A DNA stretch of 64,000 nt from Ornithinimicrobium sediminis (lineage in GTDB: Bacteria; Actinomycetota; Actinomycetes; Actinomycetales; Dermatophilaceae). Shown piece after piece: positions 51,078 through 60,439 of the stretch; positions within the stretch are counted from its first letter, which is position 1; each line of letters opens with the position of its first letter. Location of the stretch: contig NZ_JAJSDQ010000007.1 in assembly GCF_021272345.1 (NCBI RefSeq), forward strand, positions 45,923 to 109,922, in the 5' to 3' direction. The translations under genes were made by a program, and so were the position numbers. Below the pieces are notes generated by a model, which had not been told where the DNA came from, did no database searches, and saw only the letters and a list, made by a program, of their open reading frames with translations.

Positions 51078-53030
51078 ATGTCTGAACGCGTGAGCATGCC
51101 GGCCCTGGGTGAGTCCGTCACCGAGGGCACGGTCACCCGCTGGCTGAAGAGCGTGGGCGACCAGGTCGAGGTGGACGAGCCCCTGGTGGAGGTCTCGACC
51201 GACAAGGTCGACACCGAGATCCCCTCCCCCGTGGCGGGCACCCTGCAGGAGATCCTGGCCGACGAGGACGACACCGTCGAGGTCGGGGGCGACCTCTGCG
51301 TGATCGGTGAGGGCGAGGCCGAGCCGAGCGACTCCTCCGGCGAGGACGACGCGGACACGGGCGACGCAGACGAGGGTGACGACGAGGAGGGTGGCAGCGA
51401 CGAGGCCGGCCAGGCCGAGGAGGAGCCGGCCGAGAAGGCCGCGCCGCAGGAGAAGGCCGACCAGGCAGAGGAGTCCGCCGACGAGGCCGTCTCCGAGGAC
51501 ACCGACGGTGGCAAGCAGTCCTCCGGTTCGTCCGGTGGGGGCGGGGGCGACGGTGAGACCGTGACCATGCCGGCGCTGGGCGAGTCGGTGACCGAGGGCA
51601 CCGTGACCCGCTGGCTGAAGTCCGAGGGTGACGAGGTCGAGGTCGACGAGCCCCTGCTGGAGGTCTCGACCGACAAGGTCGACACCGAGATCCCCTCCCC
51701 CGTCGCGGGCGTGCTGAGCAAGATCCTGGTGGACGAGGACGAGGTGGTCGAGGTCGGCGGTGACCTGTGCGTCATCGGCGGCGAGGCCGGCGGGGGCTCC
51801 GGGGGAGACTCCGCGTCCGAGGAGAAGCCGGAGCAGGAGGAGCAGCCCGAGGCCGACGAGGACGAGGACGACCTCGCCTCCGAGCAGCGTCTGCAGGACG
51901 AGGCCGGCGAGGAGGCTGCGGCGAAGTCCGAGGCCCCCGGCTCCCAGGACAAGGAGAGCGACGAAGAGCCGAAGGACAAGGAGCCGAAGCAGGAGAAGCC
52001 CAAGGAGGAGCCGAAGCAGCAGGCTCCCAAGGACGAGCCCAAGCAGGAGCCCAAGGACGAGAAGAAGGACGAGCCCTCCGGCGACACCGGCAAGGACGTC
52101 AGCGCCTACGTGACTCCGCTCGTGCGCAAGCTGGCTGCGCAGCACAACGTCGACCTGTCCTCGCTGGAGGGCACCGGCGTCGGCGGTCGCATCCGCAAGC
52201 AGGACGTGATCGACGCCGCCAAGAAGGCCGAGGCCGCCGCGAAGGAGCCCGAGCCCGCCGCCGCTCCCGCCAAGGAGGAGAAGCCCGCCGCATCGGCACC
52301 GGCTGCCTCCCCCGACGTGGCTGCCAAGCGCGGCAAGAGCGAGAAGATGTCGCGCCTGCGCAAGGTCATCGCCACGCGCATGGTCGAGTCGCTGCAGACC
52401 AGTGCCCAGCTGACCACGGTGATCGAGGTCGACGTCACCAAGGTGGCCCGGCTGCGGGGCAAGCACAAGAACGACTTCTTCGAGCGCGAGGGCGTGAAGC
52501 TCTCGTTCATGCCGTTCTTCGCGATGGCGGCCGTCGAGGCGCTCAAGCAGCACCCCAACGTCAACGCCAGCGTCGACGGCGACCAGGTCGTCTACCACGC
52601 GCAGGAGAACCTGGGCGTGGCCGTCGACACCGAGCGAGGGCTGCTCGTGCCGGTGATCAAGGACGCCGGTGACCTCAACATCGCCGGGCTGGCCCGCAAG
52701 ATCGCCGACCTGGCCGAGCGCACCAGGACCAACAAGATCACCCCGGACGAGCTCGGGGGCGGCACGTTCACGCTGACCAACACCGGCAGCCGGGGCGCGC
52801 TGTTCGACACCCCGATCCTCAACCAGCCTCAGGTCGGCATCCTGGGCACCGGCGCTGTGGTGCGCCGCCCGGTGGTCGTCGTGGACGAGGACGGTGGCGA
52901 GACGATCGCCATCCGCTCCATGGTCTACCTGGCCCTGACCTACGACCACCGTCTGGTCGACGGTGCCGACGCGGCACGCTTCCTCGGGACCATGAAGGAG
53001 CGCCTCGAGGAAGCCACCTTCGAGGTCTGA
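51078..53030 (+). CDS. sucB: Dihydrolipoamide succinyl/acetyltransferase (E2) with two lipoyl domains
   Basis: A 650-residue core of 2-oxoacid dehydrogenase complexes. Lipoyl domains at about 2-76 and 164-238 both carry [14 protein letters not shown] with the lipoylated Lys. A peripheral-subunit-binding domain follows near 340-380 ([19 protein letters not shown]). The catalytic domain ends with [16 protein letters not shown]. Linkers are unusually long and charged (Glu/Asp-rich, then Lys/Glu/Pro repeats such as [14 protein letters not shown]). As in mycobacteria it may serve both PDH and the peroxidase system. Confidence 0.93.
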   Translation: MSERVSMPALGESVTEGTVTRWLKSVGDQVEVDEPLVEVSTDKVDTEIPSPVAGTLQEILADEDDTVEVGGDLCVIGEGEAEPSDSSGEDDADTGDADEGDDEEGGSDEAGQAEEEPAEKAAPQEKADQAEESADEAVSEDTDGGKQSSGSSGGGGGDGETVTMPALGESVTEGTVTRWLKSEGDEVEVDEPLLEVSTDKVDTEIPSPVAGVLSKILVDEDEVVEVGGDLCVIGGEAGGGSGGDSASEEKPEQEEQPEADEDEDDLASEQRLQDEAGEEAAAKSEAPGSQDKESDEEPKDKEPKQEKPKEEPKQQAPKDEPKQEPKDEKKDEPSGDTGKDVSAYVTPLVRKLAAQHNVDLSSLEGTGVGGRIRKQDVIDAAKKAEAAAKEPEPAAAPAKEEKPAASAPAASPDVAAKRGKSEKMSRLRKVIATRMVESLQTSAQLTTVIEVDVTKVARLRGKHKNDFFEREGVKLSFMPFFAMAAVEALKQHPNVNASVDGDQVVYHAQENLGVAVDTERGLLVPVIKDAGDLNIAGLARKIADLAERTRTNKITPDELGGGTFTLTNTGSRGALFDTPILNQPQVGILGTGAVVRRPVVVVDEDGGETIAIRSMVYLALTYDHRLVDGADAARFLGTMKERLEEATFEV

Positions 53031-53061
53031 GCCGCACCCCATCCCTAGGAGCGCACGTCAC

Positions 53062-54072
53062 ATGAGCGAATCACCGGCGGCACAGCGCACCGTGGCCATC
53101 ACGGGCGCTTCGGGGATGATCGGCTCGGCGCTGTCCGAGGCGCTGCGGGAGCGCGGCGACCAGGTCCTGCACCTGGTGCGCCGCGCCCCGCGCGCCGAGG
53201 GCCTGCCGGCCGGGGTCACCGAGGCCGAGTGGGTGCCCGACGAGCGCAGGCTCGACCCTTTGCTGCTGGACGGGGTGGACGCCGTGGTGCACCTCGCCGG
53301 CGCAGGCATCGGAGACCAGCGGTGGACCAAGGAGCGCAAACGGGAGATCCTCCGGTCGCGGGTGGACGGCACGACCGCGGTCTCGGAGGCGGTGGCCGCT
53401 CACGGCTCCCGCGTCCGCCTGGTCTCCGCGTCTGGGGTGGGCTACTACGGCGACCGAGGTGCCGACGTGCTCACCGAGGAGTCGAGCCTGGGTCAGGGGT
53501 TTTTGGCCGAGGTGGTCCGCGACTGGGAGGCCGCCACGTGGCACGCGGAGCAGGCAGGAGCCCCGGTGGTGCACGCCCGGAGCGGGATCGTGCTCGCCCC
53601 GCAGGGTGGCGCCATGGCTCGTCTCATGCCGCTGGCCAAGGCGGGACTGGCCGGACCGCTGGGCTCGGGCAAGCAGTTCTGGGCCTGGATCACCCTGCGT
53701 GACGAGGTGCGGGCCCTGATGTTCCTCGTCGACCGTCCCGACATCACCGGCGCGGTCAACCTCGCCGCGCCCACACCCGAGTCGCAGTCGACGGTGGTCA
53801 AGGCCCTCGGTGAGGAGCTGCACCGCCCGACCGTGCTGCCGGCCCCGACCATCGCCCTGCGCCTGGCCCTGGGACAGATGGCCGGGGAGATCCTCGGCAG
53901 CCAGCGGGCCCTGCCGACGGTGCTGAGCGATGCAGGCTTCACCTGGGAGCACCCCGACCTCGACGCCGCCATGGAGTGGCTCGTGCAGGCGCAGAAGGAC
54001 GCCAAGGACGGACGCGGCACGACGGAGAAGGGCTCCGAGGGGTCCCACGAGGACGTCGCCGAGGTCGAGTAG
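53062..54072 (+). CDS. TIGR01777 family NAD-dependent epimerase/dehydratase
   Basis: A 336-residue extended SDR protein: VAITGASGMIGSALSEALRE (NAD site), GVGYYGDRG, ARSGIVLAPQGGAM and the DUF1731-type C-terminus LGSQRALPTVLSDAGFTWEHP. The E. coli relative is YfcH. A hydrophilic tail follows. 31 bases after sucB, as Rv2216 follows Rv2215. Substrate unknown. Confidence 0.9.
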   Translation: MSESPAAQRTVAITGASGMIGSALSEALRERGDQVLHLVRRAPRAEGLPAGVTEAEWVPDERRLDPLLLDGVDAVVHLAGAGIGDQRWTKERKREILRSRVDGTTAVSEAVAAHGSRVRLVSASGVGYYGDRGADVLTEESSLGQGFLAEVVRDWEAATWHAEQAGAPVVHARSGIVLAPQGGAMARLMPLAKAGLAGPLGSGKQFWAWITLRDEVRALMFLVDRPDITGAVNLAAPTPESQSTVVKALGEELHRPTVLPAPTIALRLALGQMAGEILGSQRALPTVLSDAGFTWEHPDLDAAMEWLVQAQKDAKDGRGTTEKGSEGSHEDVAEVE

Positions 54073-54153
54073 GACCGCACCCGGAGTCGACGGGGACCGG
54101 CACCCGGACGTGCGCACCGGCCGGGTGCTCCTGGCGGGCCGGTCAGCAGGTTT

Positions 54154-55740
54154 TCAGCCCCACGACCAGATGCGCCACCGGCCATCGGCCCGGCGCAGCT
54201 CCCAGGTCACCTCCTCCTCCACCGCTGGTGTCTCCTGTATGCCGTCGCGCGTGCTGATCTGCAGCGGTGCCCGCTCGACCACGCCGGAGACTCGCAGACG
54301 GCCGTCCTCCTCGCCTCGGGTGTCCGCCGAGACGACCCGGAAGCCCACGTCGGCGTAGTCGATCCGCTCCGCCGCCGCGAGCTCCAGGTCGGCGGTGTCG
54401 GCGCCCAGTGCCGGGGAGCCGGAGGCCAGCGCGGCCCGCAGGCGCCCCGGGTCTCCGGACTCCCAGGCCAGCGCCCGCGCGTCCACCAGCTCCTGCATGA
54501 GGGACACCGGGTCGGGCTCGTCGTCCACGACGGGGTCGAGCACGCCGGCACCAGGTGCGCTGGGCTCGACGGACACCGACGACGTCGATGCGGACGCCGA
54601 CGCAGACCCCGTCCCGGCCCCCGGCGATGCCTCGGCCGCCGGGGCTGTCGGCGCCGCGGGCGCCAGCGGCGCCACCCTGTCCTGCGCCTCGCCTGAGGGC
54701 CAGCTGGTGACGGCGACGCCCAGGCAGCCGACCGCCACCGTCACGAGCAGCACCGCGGCACCGGCCCACAGGGGTCGCCGCCGACCGGTGCCTCCGTGCT
54801 CCGACGTGCCACGAGCCGACCGGTGCCGCGGCAGGTGGCTGCGGCGACCGACCTGCTCGACGGCGTCGGCCTCGTCGTCGGCCCGGGCCGCCGCGCGCAG
54901 GCGGCGGGTCAGACCCAGGCCGGGGTCGGCGTCCGGGGCCACCTCGATGGGCTCCGGCGGTGCGAGGGCGAGCACAGCCACCGCGACCTCCTCGGCGTCG
55001 GGCCGGTCCTCCGGCTCGGGCGCCAGGCACCGCTGCACCAGGTCGCGCGCGGCGTCGGGCAGCTCCGGTGCCAGGTCGGCGAGGTCGGCGCGGGTGCCCA
55101 CCCAGCCCGGCTGCTCCCCGCTCAGGCAGAGCCAGGCCAGGGCCCCCAAGCCGTACACGTCGGCCTCCGGCCCCGGCGGGAAGCCCTCGACGACCTCCGG
55201 GGCCACCATCCCGTCGGTGCCGTGCACGGCGTCGAGGCGCTCCCCCACGAGCCGGGACACCCCGACGTCGGCGAGCATCGGCATACCGTCGGAGAGGAAG
55301 AGCACGTTGCCGGGCGAGACGTCGCCGTGCACGACCCCCACGCGGTGCAGGTCGGCGAGTGCACCCGCGACGGGTGAGAGCAGGGTCACCAGCTCACCGA
55401 GGCTCAGCAGGCGACGGGCGGCCAGGACCTGGGCCAGCGAGCCCCCGGCGGCGAACTGCACGGCCAGGCCCAGGCCGGCGGGCCGTCCCTGCGGGTCCGG
55501 CAGCGGCACCACGTCGTAGAGGTGCAGCAGGTGCTGGTGCCGGACCCGGGACAGCACGGCCGCCTCGCGCAGCGCCGTGCCCAGGTCGCCGTCGCGGGCT
55601 CGGACGACCTTCAGCGCCACCAGCAGGTCGTCGGCGCGGCGCCGGGCACGCCAGACCTCACCGCTCGCGCCGCTGCCGACCCGCTCCAGCAGGGAGTATC
55701 CCGGCACGACCGGCCCCTCGACGCCATCCCACAGCTTCAT
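54154..55740 (-). CDS. Membrane serine/threonine protein kinase with variant HGD/DVG motifs
   Basis: A 528-residue protein. The kinase domain (about 14-270) has VGSGASGEVWRA, catalytic Lys44, VVHGDVSPGN (HGD at 138-140 in place of HRD) and ADVGVSRL (DVG at 158-160 in place of DFG). Loss of the HRD arginine makes it a non-RD kinase, usually not controlled by activation-loop phosphorylation. One membrane span (about 324-348) leads to an Ala/Ser/Pro linker and an external domain (about 410-528) resembling an NTF2-like or SnoaL fold. Confidence 0.84.
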   Translation of the reverse strand: MKLWDGVEGPVVPGYSLLERVGSGASGEVWRARRRADDLLVALKVVRARDGDLGTALREAAVLSRVRHQHLLHLYDVVPLPDPQGRPAGLGLAVQFAAGGSLAQVLAARRLLSLGELVTLLSPVAGALADLHRVGVVHGDVSPGNVLFLSDGMPMLADVGVSRLVGERLDAVHGTDGMVAPEVVEGFPPGPEADVYGLGALAWLCLSGEQPGWVGTRADLADLAPELPDAARDLVQRCLAPEPEDRPDAEEVAVAVLALAPPEPIEVAPDADPGLGLTRRLRAAARADDEADAVEQVGRRSHLPRHRSARGTSEHGGTGRRRPLWAGAAVLLVTVAVGCLGVAVTSWPSGEAQDRVAPLAPAAPTAPAAEASPGAGTGSASASASTSSVSVEPSAPGAGVLDPVVDDEPDPVSLMQELVDARALAWESGDPGRLRAALASGSPALGADTADLELAAAERIDYADVGFRVVSADTRGEEDGRLRVSGVVERAPLQISTRDGIQETPAVEEEVTWELRRADGRWRIWSWG

Positions 55741-55840
55741 CGGCAGCCCCTGTGCCCTCGGCAGCGGCCCCGTCAGCCGCTGAGTGGCCTCAGCCTGCCG
55801 CGACCCGGCCGTCCGCTGCAGGATCTGTCCACAGGCAGGC

Positions 55841-56926
55841 TCAGGCCGGCCCGACCCCCGGGGTCACGACCCGCTCGACCTGGCCGTTGTCCGCACAGTG
55901 GCGGGCGGCGTCGAGCACCGCAAGCACGTGCACCGCGTCCTCGGGGTCGACCGGCATCGCCGCCTGCACCGCAGCCACCCCCTGCTCGGCCAGCGCCACC
56001 GCCTGCCGCACCGCGACGTAGAAGTCCACCTGTCCGTGCGGGGCCGCGGCGACGGGACGCCGCTGCTGCCCGTCGTAGAGCCAGCCGCAGTGGCCGTCCT
56101 CGTCGTCGAGCTCGCGCAGCCCGCCCGGCTCTCCCTCGACACCACCGACGAGGTAGGACCCGGCCGTCCCCATCACCCGCCACCGCGGGCCGGGCGCCGC
56201 CGACAGCCCGGTCACGCCGAGGTGGCTGACCACCCCGGAGCCGTGTGTCAGCGACAGGAACGCCTCGCTCTCCGCCACCGTCCCCCGGGCCGCCAGCTCG
56301 GCATACACAATCTCCACCGGGCCGAAGAGCTGCACGACCGCGTCGACGGTGTGCGCGTGCAGGTCGAGCAGCACCCCACCGCCCTGGTCGGCGCTCTCAC
56401 GTCCGCGCCAGCCGTCGTGTGGACCCGAGAGCCAGCGTTCCCAGCGCATCTCCGCCCGCACGACCTCGCCCAGCTCGCCCGACTCCACCAGGGCGGCGAG
56501 GGTGCGGACGTCGGGGTCGTAGCGACGGTTCTGGAAGACGGTGAGCGCCGCCTGGTCGCGGGCCGCGTCGACCAGCTCCATCGCCTGCGCCGAGTCCGGC
56601 GCGATCGGCTTGTCCACCACGACGGGCAGCCCGGCCTCGATGGCGGCGCGTGCCTGCTCGACGTGCGCTCCGGTGGCGGTGGCGACGACGACCACGTCCG
56701 CGGCCAGCGCGCCGGCCGCCACGGCCTCCAGCGCCGTCGCCAGGTCGGGGTATGCCGTGGCGCCGGCCAGGTCCTGCTCCACCTGCGCGACCCGCTCGGG
56801 GTTGCCGGTGACCACCCCGGTGATCCCGAAGCCGGCCTGCTGCAGCAGCGGCCCGTGGATCCCGCGCCCGGCGGAGCCGTAGCCCACGAGGAGGGCATGG
56901 GCGGGGGCAGCGGGGTCCGAGGGCAT
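55841..56926 (-). CDS. Gfo/Idh/MocA family oxidoreductase
   Basis: A 361-residue NAD(P)-dependent sugar-type dehydrogenase: VGYGSAGRGIHGPLLQQAG (Rossmann), VVDKPIAPDSAQA (catalytic EKP-like, here DKP) and GGVLLDLHAHTVDAV. Substrate unknown. ATG 56926 follows TAGCAT by 7 bases. Divergent from lipB; the promoters are only 17 bases apart. Confidence 0.88.
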   Translation of the reverse strand: MPSDPAAPAHALLVGYGSAGRGIHGPLLQQAGFGITGVVTGNPERVAQVEQDLAGATAYPDLATALEAVAAGALAADVVVVATATGAHVEQARAAIEAGLPVVVDKPIAPDSAQAMELVDAARDQAALTVFQNRRYDPDVRTLAALVESGELGEVVRAEMRWERWLSGPHDGWRGRESADQGGGVLLDLHAHTVDAVVQLFGPVEIVYAELAARGTVAESEAFLSLTHGSGVVSHLGVTGLSAAPGPRWRVMGTAGSYLVGGVEGEPGGLRELDDEDGHCGWLYDGQQRRPVAAAPHGQVDFYVAVRQAVALAEQGVAAVQAAMPVDPEDAVHVLAVLDAARHCADNGQVERVVTPGVGPA

Positions 56927-56933
56927 ACGGCCG

Positions 56934-56939
56934 ATGCTA
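56934..56939 (-). promoter_or_regulatory. -10 element, leaderless Gfo/Idh/MocA transcript
   Basis: TAGCAT, 7 bases, ATG 56926 on the minus strand. Confidence 0.55.
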
Positions 56940-56956
56940 GGTGCCCAGGGTGCCCG

Positions 56957-56962
56957 TAGGCT
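56957..56962 (+). promoter_or_regulatory. -10 element, leaderless lipB transcript
   Basis: TAGGCT, 6 bases, ATG 56969. GGAGA lies between, but too close to the ATG to act as a normal ribosome site. Confidence 0.55.
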
Positions 56963-56968
56963 GGAGAC

Positions 56969-57622
56969 ATGCGCGTGGAGCTGCTCGGGTTCGACCCCGA
57001 CTTCGTGGACTATCGGCAGGCCTGGGACCACCAGCGGGAGGTGCACGCCAAGGTCGCCTCCGGCGAGCTTGCCGACACCGTGCTCCTGCTGGAGCACGCG
57101 GCGGTCTACACGGCCGGCAAGCGCACCGAGCAGCACGAGCGCCCGATGGACGGCACCCCTGTGGTCGACGTCGACCGGGGCGGCAAGATCACCTGGCACG
57201 GTCCGGGCCAGCTCGTGGGCTACCCGATCGTGCGGCTGCCCTCCCCCGTGGACGTCGTGGCACACGTGCGTCGCCTGGAGGACCTGATGATGGCCGTGTG
57301 CGCCGAGGTGGGCGTGGAGACTGAGCGGGTGGACGGACGCAGCGGCGTCTGGGTGCGCGCCGACGAGCGCGGCCCGGACCGCAAGATCGGGGCGATCGGC
57401 GTGCGCGTCAGCCAGGAGGTGACGATGCACGGCTTCGCCCTCAACGTCGACTGCGACCTGGGCTGGGCCGACCCGATCGTCCCGTGCGGCATCGCCGACG
57501 CCGGCGTCACGTCGCTGTCCGTCGAGCTGGGCCGTGACGTGAGGGTCGCCGAGGTGCTGCCGCTCGTGACCGGCCGTGTGGACCTCATCCCCGCCCTGCG
57601 CCCCTCACCCTCGGTGGCGTGA
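56969..57622 (+). CDS. lipB: Octanoyltransferase (lipoate-protein ligase B)
   Basis: A 217-residue enzyme that moves octanoate from acyl-carrier protein to lipoyl domains. Motifs: [28 protein letters not shown] with catalytic Lys, MHGFALNVD, and [12 protein letters not shown] with the acyl-carrying Cys. Partner of lipA; the products modify SucB. Confidence 0.95.
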   Translation: MRVELLGFDPDFVDYRQAWDHQREVHAKVASGELADTVLLLEHAAVYTAGKRTEQHERPMDGTPVVDVDRGGKITWHGPGQLVGYPIVRLPSPVDVVAHVRRLEDLMMAVCAEVGVETERVDGRSGVWVRADERGPDRKIGAIGVRVSQEVTMHGFALNVDCDLGWADPIVPCGIADAGVTSLSVELGRDVRVAEVLPLVTGRVDLIPALRPSPSVA

Positions 57623-57692
57623 CACCGGCCTGCCCTCACCCGGAGAGGCGGCACCACCGCATACCGGATGAGGGTCGGCGCGACAAGGGGCA

Positions 57693-57698
57693 TAGTCT
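57693..57698 (+). promoter_or_regulatory. Probable -10 element of lipA
   Basis: TAGTCT in the 133-base gap after lipB. It gives a leader with an AAGGAG ribosome site before GTG 57756. Confidence 0.45.
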
Positions 57699-57755
57699 GG
57701 TCGGACGTCGTGTTGACGCACGCGACCCCTGAGCACTGCCGACAAGGAGCTGTCT

Positions 57756-58781
57756 GTGACCGTCGCACCCGAGGGACGACGCATGCTGCGGGTCGAGGCC
57801 CGCAACAGCGAGACCCCGATCGAGCGCAAGCCGTCCTGGATCCGCACCACCGCCAAGATGGGCCCGGAGTACACCGCGCTCAACGGCCTGGTGAAGGGTC
57901 AGGGCCTGCACACGGTGTGTCAGGAGGCGGGCTGTCCCAACATCTTCGAGTGCTGGGAGGACCGCGAGGCGACCTTCCTCATCGGCGGCGAGCAGTGCAC
58001 GCGGCGCTGTGACTTCTGCCAGATCGACACCGGCAGGCCGGCCGACTTCGACGCCGACGAGCCGCGCCGGGTCGCCGAGTCGGTGCGTGAGATGGAGCTG
58101 CGCTACGCGACGATCACCGGGGTGGCCCGCGACGACCTCGACGACGGCGGCGCGTGGCTGTATGCGGAGACCATCCGCCAGGTGCACGCCCTCAGCGAGG
58201 GCACCGGCGTAGAGATCCTCATCCCCGACTTCAACGGCGTGCCCGAGCTGGTCGGCCAGGTCATCGACGCCCAGCCTGAGGTGTTCGCGCACAACGTGGA
58301 GACGGTGCCGCGCATCTTCAAGCGCATCCGCCCGGCGTTCCGCTACGAGCGCTCCCTCGACGTCATCACGATGGGCCGCGACGCCGGTCTGGTGACCAAG
58401 TCCAACCTCATCCTGGGCATGGGCGAGGAGGACCACGAGATCGAGCAGGCGCTGCGCGACCTGCACGAGGCCGGCACGGACCTGCTCACGATCACGCAGT
58501 ACCTGCGCCCCTCCCCCCGGCACCACCCGGTGGAGCGCTGGGTGAAGCCCGAGGAGTTCGTGCACTGGAGCGACCGCGCCACCGAGATCGGCTACAAGGG
58601 CGTCATGGCCGGTCCGCTGGTGCGCAGCTCCTACCGTGCAGGGCGGCTCTGGGCGCAGGCGATGCTGCGCAGCGGGCGGACGATCCCCGCGCACCTGCAG
58701 CACCTGGCCGAGAAGGCCGAGTCCCCGGCGCGGCAGGAGGCCGCGTCATTGGTGGCCCGCGCCGCCGCCAACGTATCCTGA
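57756..58781 (+). CDS. lipA: Lipoyl synthase
   Basis: A 341-residue radical SAM enzyme that inserts sulfur into octanoyl groups. The auxiliary cluster is C-x4-C-x5-C ([12 protein letters not shown]) and the radical SAM cluster is CTRRCDFC. The C-terminal RSSYRAG motif supplies the serine ligand. GTG 57756 has AAGGAG 7 bases ahead. Confidence 0.96.
   Translation: MTVAPEGRRMLRVEARNSETPIERKPSWIRTTAKMGPEYTALNGLVKGQGLHTVCQEAGCPNIFECWEDREATFLIGGEQCTRRCDFCQIDTGRPADFDADEPRRVAESVREMELRYATITGVARDDLDDGGAWLYAETIRQVHALSEGTGVEILIPDFNGVPELVGQVIDAQPEVFAHNVETVPRIFKRIRPAFRYERSLDVITMGRDAGLVTKSNLILGMGEEDHEIEQALRDLHEAGTDLLTITQYLRPSPRHHPVERWVKPEEFVHWSDRATEIGYKGVMAGPLVRSSYRAGRLWAQAMLRSGRTIPAHLQHLAEKAESPARQEAASLVARAAANVS
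58774..58779 (+). promoter_or_regulatory. -10 element, leaderless DUF4191 transcript
   Basis: TATCCT overlaps the end of lipA, 7 bases before ATG 58787. Confidence 0.55.
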
Positions 58782-58786
58782 CGGGC

Positions 58787-59584
58787 ATGGCTCGCAGCAC
58801 TTCGACATCCGGCTCCTCCGCAGCGTCCCCCGGCACGGGAGGTCGTCGGCGGTTCGGGCGTCGCCGGCCGAAGGACCCCAACAAGCCGGGTCGCTTCGCG
58901 CAGATGAAGTCGGTCTACACCATGACCCGCAAGCAGGACCCTGCTTCGGTCTGGTGGATGGCCCTGGCGTTCTTCGGCGTCCTGCTGCTGGCCCTGGTCA
59001 TCGGCATCTGGCTCGACCAGGTCATCTACGTGCTGATCATCGGCCTGCCGCTCGCCTTCCTCGCCGCCACGGTCGTGCTGAGCCGGCGCGCCGAGAACGC
59101 AGCCTTCGCCCAGATCGAGGGCCAGCCCGGCGCGACCGCGGCGGTGCTCGGCTCGCTGCGCCGCGGCTGGTTCTTCGACCAGGAGCCCGTCGCCGCCGAG
59201 ATGGGCGGCAAGGCCCGTGGCATGCGCGACCTGCACAACGCTGCGATGGTCTTCCGGGCGGTCGGCCGGCCCGGGGTGGTGCTCATCAACGAGGGTCCGA
59301 AGGGTCCTGCCCAGCGGCTGTCCGAGTCGGAGAAGCGACGCACCCTGCGCGCCACCGGCGAGGCTGTGCCGGTGCATGTCATGCGGGTGGGCAAGGGCGA
59401 GGGCGAGGTGCCGCTGCAGCAGCTCACCCGCCGCATGAAGAAGCTGGACAAGAAGATCAGCAAGGACGAGGCCATCGCCGTGCAGCGCCGGCTCAAGGCC
59501 ATCGGCAACACCAAGCCCCCGATGCCCGCGGGTGTCGACCCTCGCAAGGCCCGGGTCGACCGTCGCGCCATGCGCGGCCGCTGA
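58787..59584 (+). CDS. DUF4191 membrane protein
   Basis: A 265-residue protein with a basic N-terminus, two spans (WWMALAFFGVLLLALVIGIW and VIYVLIIGLPLAFLAATVVL) and a long cytosolic part ending in Lys/Arg-rich helices (RRMKKLDKKISKDEA). It matches Rv2219, next to lipA. Function unknown. Confidence 0.86.
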   Translation: MARSTSTSGSSAASPGTGGRRRFGRRRPKDPNKPGRFAQMKSVYTMTRKQDPASVWWMALAFFGVLLLALVIGIWLDQVIYVLIIGLPLAFLAATVVLSRRAENAAFAQIEGQPGATAAVLGSLRRGWFFDQEPVAAEMGGKARGMRDLHNAAMVFRAVGRPGVVLINEGPKGPAQRLSESEKRRTLRATGEAVPVHVMRVGKGEGEVPLQQLTRRMKKLDKKISKDEAIAVQRRLKAIGNTKPPMPAGVDPRKARVDRRAMRGR

Positions 59585-59752
59585 GCCACCATGGACACAT
59601 CACCCTCGGCCCCACCTACCGAGTCGGTCCCCTGACTCCGTCAGCCGCGATCCGGTCCTCCGCACCGGCTCACTCGGTCATCTGACCCCGTCGGCTGCAC
59701 CGGGTTCGCCGCCTGGCGATGCCTGGATGGTCCTCTCCCCGACGCTGCGCCT

Positions 59753-59794
59753 CTGCCCCGGCATCGGGGGCAGCTGCCCCCGATGCCGGGGCAG
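59753..59794. terminator. Perfect 42-bp palindrome between DUF4191 and RDD genes
   Basis: Two 21-base arms meet with no spacer. The left arm starts CTGCCCCGGCATCGGG and the right arm is its exact reverse complement. It lies in the 294-base gap between convergent genes and probably terminates both. The rest of this gap holds only imperfect short repeats (CTGACTCCGTCAGCCG near 59633, CTGACCCCGTCGGCTG near 59682). Confidence 0.8.
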
Positions 59795-59878
59795 CTGTGC
59801 AGTGCCGACGAAGGGCCCCCGTGCGGGGAGGCTCGGCCGGCCAGCAGGGTCCTGTCGGCACACGACAGTGGCGGCGGG

Positions 59879-60316
59879 TCAGCGTGAGCGGACGATGACG
59901 GTGCGGGCGGCCTTGTCGTGCAGACCCCGGTTGTCGTTGTCCGGGACGAGCGCGGGCAGCACCAGGCACAGCAGCACCGTGCGGATGGTGCCAGCGGCGA
60001 AGCCGGGCGGGCCCGCCAGGGGCGAGAGCTCCGCGGGCCGCAGACGGTGCACCGCCAGACCCATCACGCGGTGCCCGATGGTGGTGCCCACCGTGCTCAC
60101 GAGCAGCACGTTCTCGACGGCGAAGATGGCCAGCGGCACGAAGGCCGCCCAGCCCCCCGCCCCCCACTCGACCCCGAACACGGCGAAGGCGATGAGCTGG
60201 CAGAGCAGCCAGTCGATGAGCACGGCGACGAACCGTCTGCCGAACGTGGCGACCGAGCCCGAGCCGCCGTCCGGGAGGCCGAGACGGTCGCCGGGGTATG
60301 ACGTGTCCTGGCTCAC
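59879..60316 (-). CDS. RDD family membrane protein
   Basis: A 145-residue protein with FGRRFVAVLIDWLL (Arg and Asp of the RDD motif) and three spans, ending KAARTVIVRSR. It matches the Rv2219A position beside glnA1. GTG 60316 follows TACCCT by 6 bases, and the GlnR box begins 7 bases further on, so it may share nitrogen control. Confidence 0.87.
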   Translation of the reverse strand: MSQDTSYPGDRLGLPDGGSGSVATFGRRFVAVLIDWLLCQLIAFAVFGVEWGAGGWAAFVPLAIFAVENVLLVSTVGTTIGHRVMGLAVHRLRPAELSPLAGPPGFAAGTIRTVLLCLVLPALVPDNDNRGLHDKAARTVIVRSR

Positions 60317-60322
60317 ACGGTG

Positions 60323-60328
60323 AGGGTA
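60323..60328 (-). promoter_or_regulatory. -10 element, leaderless RDD transcript
   Basis: TACCCT, 6 bases, GTG 60316 on the minus strand, next to the GlnR box. Confidence 0.55.
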
Positions 60329-60335
60329 GCCTCAC

Positions 60336-60373
60336 GTAACACTGACGAAACACCCGGGTGATGGTGGAGAAAC
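60336..60373 (+). promoter_or_regulatory. GlnR box of the glnA promoter
   Basis: GTAAC-n6-GAAAC-n6-GTGAT-n6-GAAAC matches the complete four-half-site consensus gTnAc-n6-GaAAc-n6-gTnAc-n6-GaAAc of actinobacterial GlnR, the activator of nitrogen-starvation genes. It ends 10 bases before the glnA -10. Confidence 0.9.
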
Positions 60374-60383
60374 GGACGCTGCC

Positions 60384-60389
60384 TAGGCT
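60384..60389 (+). promoter_or_regulatory. Probable -10 element of glnA
   Basis: TAGGCT just downstream of the GlnR box, 50 bases before the ATG. The leader contains AGGAGG. Confidence 0.6.
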
Positions 60390-60439
60390 CGGTGCGAGAG
60401 GCCACCCCGCTGGCCCTACTGCCACTCTCAGGAGGATTG

